Of a stretch of 64,000 bases of DNA, positions 58,539 through 64,000 are shown one piece after another. Made by a program: the position numbers and the translations under genes. The DNA is from Adiantum capillus-veneris. Taxonomy: Eukaryota; Streptophyta; Polypodiopsida; Polypodiales; Pteridaceae. The notes beneath the pieces are model-generated. The model did not search any database, was not told where the DNA came from, and saw only the letters and a program-made list of their open reading frames with translations. Location: NCBI GenBank assembly GCA_014529385.2, contig CM043964.1, positions 1,900,997 to 1,964,996 of the forward strand, given 5' to 3'. Every line of letters begins with the position of its first letter. Within the stretch, counting starts at the first letter, position 1.

Positions 58539-60130
58539 TGTAACATTTAATGGCCTAAAATCTTATTTGTAGCGGAAATTAGCATGAACATAGTGGGCAT
58601 TTCATTAGAATAGATTCCTAATGAGAATTACAAGAGTGCTTGGGTGGAGAGAGCAACAAAAAGCATAACACCTAGTTAGATAGCATCGACAATACTTTCA
58701 AAAGAGAGAGCAATTAAACTATTGACAACAGTTGAGGACCGGATTTGCATGGAGCCGGTCCCCCCTCCAAAAGGCTTTGTATTATGGTTTCTCCCATCAA
58801 GAGAGACATTGTACAATACAATTCTTTGTGTTCCTTCAAGACTAGCTAGTGCAATGAAGATGGAAGCTTCATACACCAAGCAAAACACTTAATCAAACAC
58901 AACTTGAATTATCCCCGTTCTCAGACCCAAGACCTCACACACCTTCGAAGATGGTGAGAGCTAGCAGGGTATGAGAGTAGATTGAGAGGAAAAAGAAGTA
59001 TCTTACGAGAAAGAAGTACATCTCCTCACATAATCACTCATATTAGCATAGCTTAGCTTAGTAATTAGCTTGGTAGAGAAGATGAGCATGCATTGAAGCT
59101 TGGCTCTTGGTTGGATTTGCATCCACATGCCAAGAGAGTGTTGATGTAGGCTTCTATCTCACAAGCTTGGAGTAGGTGATGAGCTCTCCATTAAAGCTTG
59201 GGAGGAGATAGAGTGTTTTTCCTTCACACATGGTCAAGTGTGAGAGTGTGTGTGTCAATGCCAAGCAAAAATCAGCCCCCCCTCTCTCTTGGGCGAGCCC
59301 TAGCTGCTAAGTTAGGCTGGCTTTTGCCTCATTGGACCTCCCCAGGTCAAGCCAATAGGGATTAAGCAGCATAAGTGATAGCCTTCTGACATGTGTCTCC
59401 CTTTCCCCTTTTGTGAGAGCTTTAGGTAATTAAATAATTAAACTAAACTCTCATTGGACCCCTTTGCCTCCTGGCCAATAGGAATCAGGCAAGCCATGGG
59501 GCTCCTGAATGCTCATTGGACCCCTTGGGAGACTGCCCAATAGTCTTCTAGGACACTTAATTCTTATTGGTTTCTTTTATTAAATGTTTTTAAATTAATT
59601 AAACTAGATTTACTCTAGCTTAATTCTCATTGGTCCACTTCAAGGGTCTTCCAATAGGAATTGGGCACACCTTGTGGGCATCTGGCCTAGGGAGCTGACA
59701 TGTGTCCCTCATTCCCTTTGTGTAAAGGGAGCCTGTGTGTGTGTGTGTGGTTTTCTCTCTCATCCCCTAGCTTTGGGGCTCGCCCCCTCCCATGTAGGGA
59801 TGCAGAAAGACTTTTTGGGCACACACACTAAGCATCCAATTTTCCCTAAGGTTGACCTTTGGACACAACCTTTGAATTTTGGAACCTTAGCATTTTGGAA
59901 GTCTTAATGGGCTGAACCTTAGGGTCTTTTTAGCCCGTTGTTTCACATGGCTCTTTTGCAGATGGCCCCCCCTTTGGATCCCTATTTTCCCTCCTTTGGA
60001 TCCCTACTGTGGCCGGTCTGCTAACTTAACCAATATTCTAGCTTTTTCTCCCTTGGCACTTCCCCACATTAAATGATCAGTTTAATATGAGAAAATCATT
60101 TAGGAGAATTAGATATTGATTATTATGACA
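58539..60130 (-). repeat. 5' LTR of the young gypsy (right in the window)
   Basis: 1592 bp, almost identical to 51220-52814. It lacks 3 bp in 'gaggaga|tagagtg'. It is followed by the target duplication GACGG. Confidence 0.9.
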
Positions 60131-60135
60131 GACGG

Positions 60136-61448
60136 ACGCGGACATTTGGCGCCAAATTCTTTATGAATGTCACGATAGTCCAAGTGCAGGGCACTCGGGA
60201 GTTAATAAAACTTATGCACTCGTAAGACGACAGTTTTACTAGCCAGGTTTGCATGGGTGTATGTTCAAGACTATGTCTTGCATTGCCAAAAATGTCAAGT
60301 TAATAAAGTAGAGCGCCTGAAAGCAGGAGGACTCTTACATACTTTAGAGATTCCCAATGGTAAATGGGAAAGTATCTCCATGGATTTTATTGTGGGTTTA
60401 CCAACCACTATTCGAGGACATGACTCGAATGGGTGGTCGTAGACCTGTTGACTAAACTTTGTAGGTTTATTCCAACCAAGTCAACCATTAAGACTCTAGA
60501 ATTAGCTAAGCTATTTGTGGACAATATTTACAGGTTGTACGGATTGCCAAGTAACATTGTGAGTGATCGTGATCCCAAGTTTAACAGTCATTTTTGGAGG
60601 GCTGTTTTTAAACGATTGGGTACACAACTTAATTTAAGTACGGCTGATCACCCTGAAACAGATGGTCAGACTGAACGAGTCAACCAAGTGCTAGAGGATA
60701 TGCTACGAGCATATGTTAGCAAGAAGCAATCCGATTGGGAAGATTATCTTCCTATTCTTGAGTTTGCATATAATACTGCTAAGCATGTTACAACTGGTTT
60801 TAGTCCATTCATGCTTATGTATGGTTTTCAACCTAGATCACCAGTGACGGTGGGGTTGGCAACTGAGAAGCTCCAACAGGTCAAGGAGTTCCTCCAAGAT
60901 CATATGGAAATGCTGAGACTTGCTCGTCAAAATGTTCGACAGGCACAGGATCGGTATAAGAAATATGCTGATGAGAAACGTCGGCAAGTTACCTTCACGG
61001 AAGGGGAAGATGTATTTTTGCGTGTGCCAGAGCACTCAGAAAGTCTGAAGACTGGGCCTACACCCAAATTATCTCCACGTTATTGTGGACCATTCCAATA
61101 CTCAAGCGAGTTGGAGATAGGGCCTACAAACTTGAGTTACCTGCGCACTCTCGTGTTCATCCCGTATTTCATGTAAGTCGTTTACGTAAACGCTTGCATG
61201 GGGACGACAATGTTATCGGCTAGCAGATATTGGTTGATTTCACTGAACCTCCCATTCCACCGCATGAACCTGAACGCATTTTAGATTTTCATGAACTCCG
61301 TAATCGTCATCATGTACGTAGTCAAGCTTTAGTCAAGTGGAAAGATCGCCCTGAAGAGGGTGCCACTTGGGAAAACATTAGTGTTCTTAAGAAGAAATTC
61401 CCCACTTTTGTTTTCGAGGACGAAAACTCTTCTCCAAGGGGGGAGTAA
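60136..61448 (+). pseudogene. Integrase and chromodomain of the short-LTR gypsy, second part of pol
   Basis: The reading continues with 'LYECHDSPSAGHSGVNKT' (the integrase His pair), a TAG near 60240, 'HCQKCQVNKVERLKAGG' (the Cys pair) and 'SISMDFIVGLPTT'. A frameshift near 60430 follows. The next block (60433-61176) carries 'NIVSDRDPKFNSHFWRAVF' and 'ETDGQTERVNQVLEDML', so all three acidic residues survive. After a frameshift near 61100 the chromodomain-like 'ALVKWKDRPEEGATWENISV' ends in TAA at 61446-61448, directly before the 3' LTR and inside the PPT region. Confidence 0.8.
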
Positions 61449-61589
61449 TGTCAGGCCAAGGGCCAACCAAGGGGTCACGGACTCGGCCAAGGGCCAGCTG
61501 CTAGTGGGAAGGGGTCCGAAAGTGGCTAGGAGCCTATTAAAGGGAGGTTGGGCAGATGGATCGGGACCTGGCAGTCCATTGGTTTGGAA
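61449..61589 (+). repeat. 3' LTR, short-LTR gypsy
   Basis: 141 bp from TGTCAGGCC to ggtttggaa, followed by GGGGG, the target duplication. Confidence 0.8.
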
Positions 61590-61656
61590 GGGGGGCACCG
61601 CATAACTTTGTGCTGCTAGGACACAGACAAGGGTGATGTGAACACCGGAAACTTAC

Positions 61657-61684
61657 ACACCCACAGACACACACACACACACAA

Positions 61685-61768
<84 letters not shown>
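61657..61768. repeat. (AC)n and (AG)n microsatellites in the large element's right LTR
   Basis: A short AC tract is followed by about 40 AG repeats. The left LTR has (AC)47 at the same place, so the tract has changed type or length since insertion. Confidence 0.9.
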
Positions 61769-61770
<2 letters not shown>

Positions 61771-63876
61771 ACAAATGATGAAAACCCTCGGGGGTGTGAG
61801 GGAGAATTATTTCTTGCAGTATTTACAATGACCTTCCTTCCGTCGAGGTGGCACACCGTGGTGATAGAGAGATAGGGAGAAGAGATGGTGAACCTACTTG
61901 GTGTGTTCTCTAAAGGTGACTCGATGATTGTGAAACTTGCTACCAAGAACGTGTATGTGTGTGTGCATCGACCATTGGATTTGAGAAGTGGACGTAGCTC
62001 CCTTCACATGGTGCAATTCCCACAACAAACCATCACACAAGTCCCCTCCCCGTAGTTCCAATAGTGTCAATTCTTTCCACTAAAACTCTACCAAGTGCTG
62101 ACCTCTCATGAACTGCCCCCGCCCCCCCCCCTATAGTGAACTTTTAGTGCCCTTTTATAGGTGTTGGCTGCTTGGATTAGGGTAATCCCGGTTTGATTAG
62201 GGTAAGCTAATTGGGGAGACAAAACAAGGCGGTAGGCCCGGTGTGGTTGACCCTTGCTTTGTCTTGGGGGTTATTAAAAATGAAAATCTCTAGGTGGGCC
62301 TTTGTGACCATCACCTACAGAGAGGGAAATTACAAATTGGGAATTTACAAGGCTTGGGTGAAAACTAAAAAAATGATGATGATAACCTATGGTTTACTGA
62401 AAACGGTGTTGTGGTTGCGTGATGCCGACGAATGGTGGTTTGCCGGTGCGTCGATGTAGCGCGTACGTCTTTTTGGGGTCGGCCGAGGCATGCCTTCGGC
62501 ACCTTTGTTCTTTTTGTTGTCGGCGGCGCGTGCTTCGGGTGGGTTGTGGATCTAAGTGTTCCTCCTCTATTGGCATCACGCCAGCTCCATCCATCTATGA
62601 AAATTGTGGTAGGCCAATTCCTCCTTCTTTTTTGTTTTCGTCGTAGTCGTAGAACTCTTTTGGTTTTTGGTATTTTATGTGTGGTGCGTATATACGTGTG
62701 TGTGTATGTATGGATGTGTGAGTGTATTTGTATTTGTGTGTGTGTGTGCGAGCGTGTGTGGGAACGGGGGTAATATTATGTAAATAAATAAATAAATAAA
62801 TAAATAAATTTATTATTATTATTTATTTTTTCCTGTTTGGCGACGCAAAGGCGGGGGTGTGTGTGCTGTGTGTGTGTGTGTGTGTGTTTGTGTGAGTGCG
62901 CCTGCGAGGTCCTGTGTGTGTGTGTGTGTGTGTGATAGAGAGAGAGAGAGTGTGTGTCATCTGTTTACAGCGCCTGTATAGGCTTAAGAACGAAAGAGAG
63001 AGAGAGAGATATGGGGTTGGCCGGTGCTGTGTGCAGAGGGGAGAGGGTGTGGAGAGCGGGTGTGTGTGTGTGTGTGGATAAGAGAGAGAGCGCAGAGGCG
63101 GGGGTGTGTGTCTGCAGACGAGGGCGAGGAGAGAGAGAGAGGGGGGGGGGGGGGAGAGTGGTATGTGCGGTGTGTGTGGCTCCAAGCGCCCGCGAGGGCC
63201 GGGGTTAGGGTGCGGGCGTGAGAGGGAGAAGGCGGGGCCGCCTCTGCCAAAATTCGGGGGGGGGGGGGGGGGGGGTACCACCATGGGAGTAAGAGAGAGG
63301 GAGAGCAAGGGGTGAGGTAGCAAGGTGATAAGGGAGGGAGGAGGGTAGAGAATAGAGAGAGAGAGTGAGAGATATAGAGGGAGGGAGGGTGTGGCTTGTC
63401 CTAAGGCCCGCGGGGCCACTCCTAAAGGAGCGAATGAGAGAGAGCAAGAGAATTGAGTTAGCGGCCCACCGGGGCGGGGGTATGGACAAGTAGAGAGAGA
63501 GAGAGAGAGATAGAGAGGGAGAATATTTGCAAGAGAGATAGGGAGGATATACAACATTTGTGGCAGCCCGCCAGAGGGTGCGACAGAGGCACCGATGCGG
63601 GCCTATCGGGCCATGTGATGCAGCAGTAGAGTAGGAGACAAAGAGAATATTGGCAGAGCTGAGCAGTAGGAGAGAGAGGGATTTGTCTTCTGGCGATAAT
63701 GGAGAGATGTGTGGCCAAACTGGCGGCGCCCCGCTAGTGGTTAACCTTAGAGGGGGGGGGGTATGGTGAATGGTAAAGAGCTTTTCTTTTTGTTTTTTTT
63801 TTTCTTCTTTTGGTAACAAGCCTTCCCTTCCTTAGGGTGTGGTTCTCATGGTCACAGTTTCGAAAATGGACCATCA

Positions 63877-64000
63877 GCACCACTCTGGCAAGATTTGGTG
63901 CAGCTCAACACCCTGACCTGCCACATCACCAAGTGGGGTTGTCATGCTGCTGTGACAAGCAAACAGGGAATTTTTTTAAGAATACTAAATATAGAGTAGG
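63877..64000. other. Flank outside the nest
   Basis: The 124 bp right of the large element show no gene. The first bases, GCACC, would be the target duplication but do not match the left flank (GGCCA). Confidence 0.4.

Larger units (their letters stand above)
51220..60130 (-). mobile_element. Young minus-strand Ty3/gypsy inserted in another gypsy's integrase
   Basis: LTRs 51220-52814 and 58539-60130 are flanked by GACGG (51215-51219 and 60131-60135). They differ by a 3-bp indel and two substitutions that I noticed in about 1.6 kb. Ends read TGTAACATTTAA...ATTATGACA on the plus strand, so TG...CA on both strands. A Met primer site lies at 58524-58537 and a purine-rich tract at 52815-52827. 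Gag-pol is one frame of 1461 codons followed by two in-frame stops near the integrase end. This is the youngest layer of this branch of the nest. Confidence 0.95.
46920..61589 (+). mobile_element. Ty3/gypsy chromovirus with 141-bp LTRs, split by a second gypsy
   Basis: LTRs 46920-47060 and 61449-61589 (TGTCAGGCC...) differ at about 10 of 141 positions. A GGGGG duplication (46915-46919 and 61590-61594) is confirmed by the empty site in the left LTR of the large element. A Met primer site is at 47062 and a PPT, AAGGGGGGAG, at 61436. The coding part runs 47815-51219 and resumes at 60136-61448. An LTR of 141 bp is exceptionally short for a coding gypsy element. The ends (TG...AA) are not the usual TG...CA. 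Confidence 0.85.
46826..63876 (-). repeat. Right (5') LTR of the large element, split by a gypsy insertion
   Basis: The two parts are 46826-46919 and 61595-63876. Together they match 31606-34113 from TGACGGGAG to CCATCA. The join occurs at 'gcgaacggggg|gcacc', which is uninterrupted in the left LTR at about 31691-31705. It differs from the left LTR at many positions and has (AG)n at about 61686-61768 where the left copy has (AC)47. Confidence 0.75.

Overview
The window looks like repeat-dense nuclear DNA from a land plant with a large genome. The evidence is spliceosomal introns inside mobile-element genes, LTR retrotransposons primed by initiator-tRNA-Met (TGGTATCAGAGC sites), a CACTA transposon, a plant-type heavy-metal (HMA/HIPP) gene fragment, a pentatricopeptide-repeat (PPR) fragment and long AC/AG microsatellites. 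A seed-free vascular plant (fern or lycophyte) fits the reverse transcriptase and transposase families, but the sequence cannot prove this. I see no intact host gene. Almost everything is a mobile element, alive or dead, in up to three nested levels.

Region 1 (about 1.4-27.2 kb) holds two head-to-tail copies of an unusual intron-containing retroelement. Its reverse transcriptase (RT) most resembles Penelope-like/PLE-type RTs rather than LTR or LINE RTs. Copy A (about 1.46-8.5 kb) is old. It carries two inverted 1.34-kb TTAA-flanked DNA elements and a 122-bp tandem duplication. Copy B (about 9.15-27.17 kb) has a 4-kb direct repeat at each end (9147-13131 and 23223-27171). A 6.1-kb CACTA transposon (16180-22302, TSD TAT) splits its RT gene. 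Both copies end in the same kind of RNA fold: a 12-bp hairpin whose 9-nt loop pairs with the sequence just downstream. The loop sequences differ completely between the copies, but the pairing is kept. A conserved tail and an (AC)n tract follow. The CACTA element has an apparently intact Transposase_24-like gene, a broken TNP2 transposase and a captured HIPP gene fragment.

Region 2 (27.2-31.6 kb) has a long near-perfect foldback (28073-28217), a broken intron-containing MULE-like transposase (29012-31012) and a decayed PPR fragment (about 31185-31440).

Region 3 (31.6-63.9 kb) is one nest. The outermost layer is a large minus-strand LTR element with LTRs of about 2.4-2.5 kb (31606-34113; 46826-63876, interrupted) and a gag but no recognisable pol. 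Three elements sit directly in it. The first is a noncoding TRIM-like element (37486-40361, TSD AGAAC) with tandem LTRs and satellite-like repeats. The second is a plus-strand Ty3/gypsy (40449-46682, TSD GGTAG) with almost identical 1160-bp LTRs but a wrecked pol. The third is a plus-strand Ty3/gypsy chromovirus with 141-bp LTRs (46920-61589, TSD GGGGG), inserted in the outer right LTR. That third element is itself split by a young minus-strand Ty3/gypsy (51220-60130, TSD GACGG), whose 1461-codon gag-pol is open up to two late stops. LTR divergence agrees with the nesting order: about 10 differences in 141 bp for the host gypsy, against two substitutions and one 3-bp indel noticed in about 1.6 kb for the element inside it.
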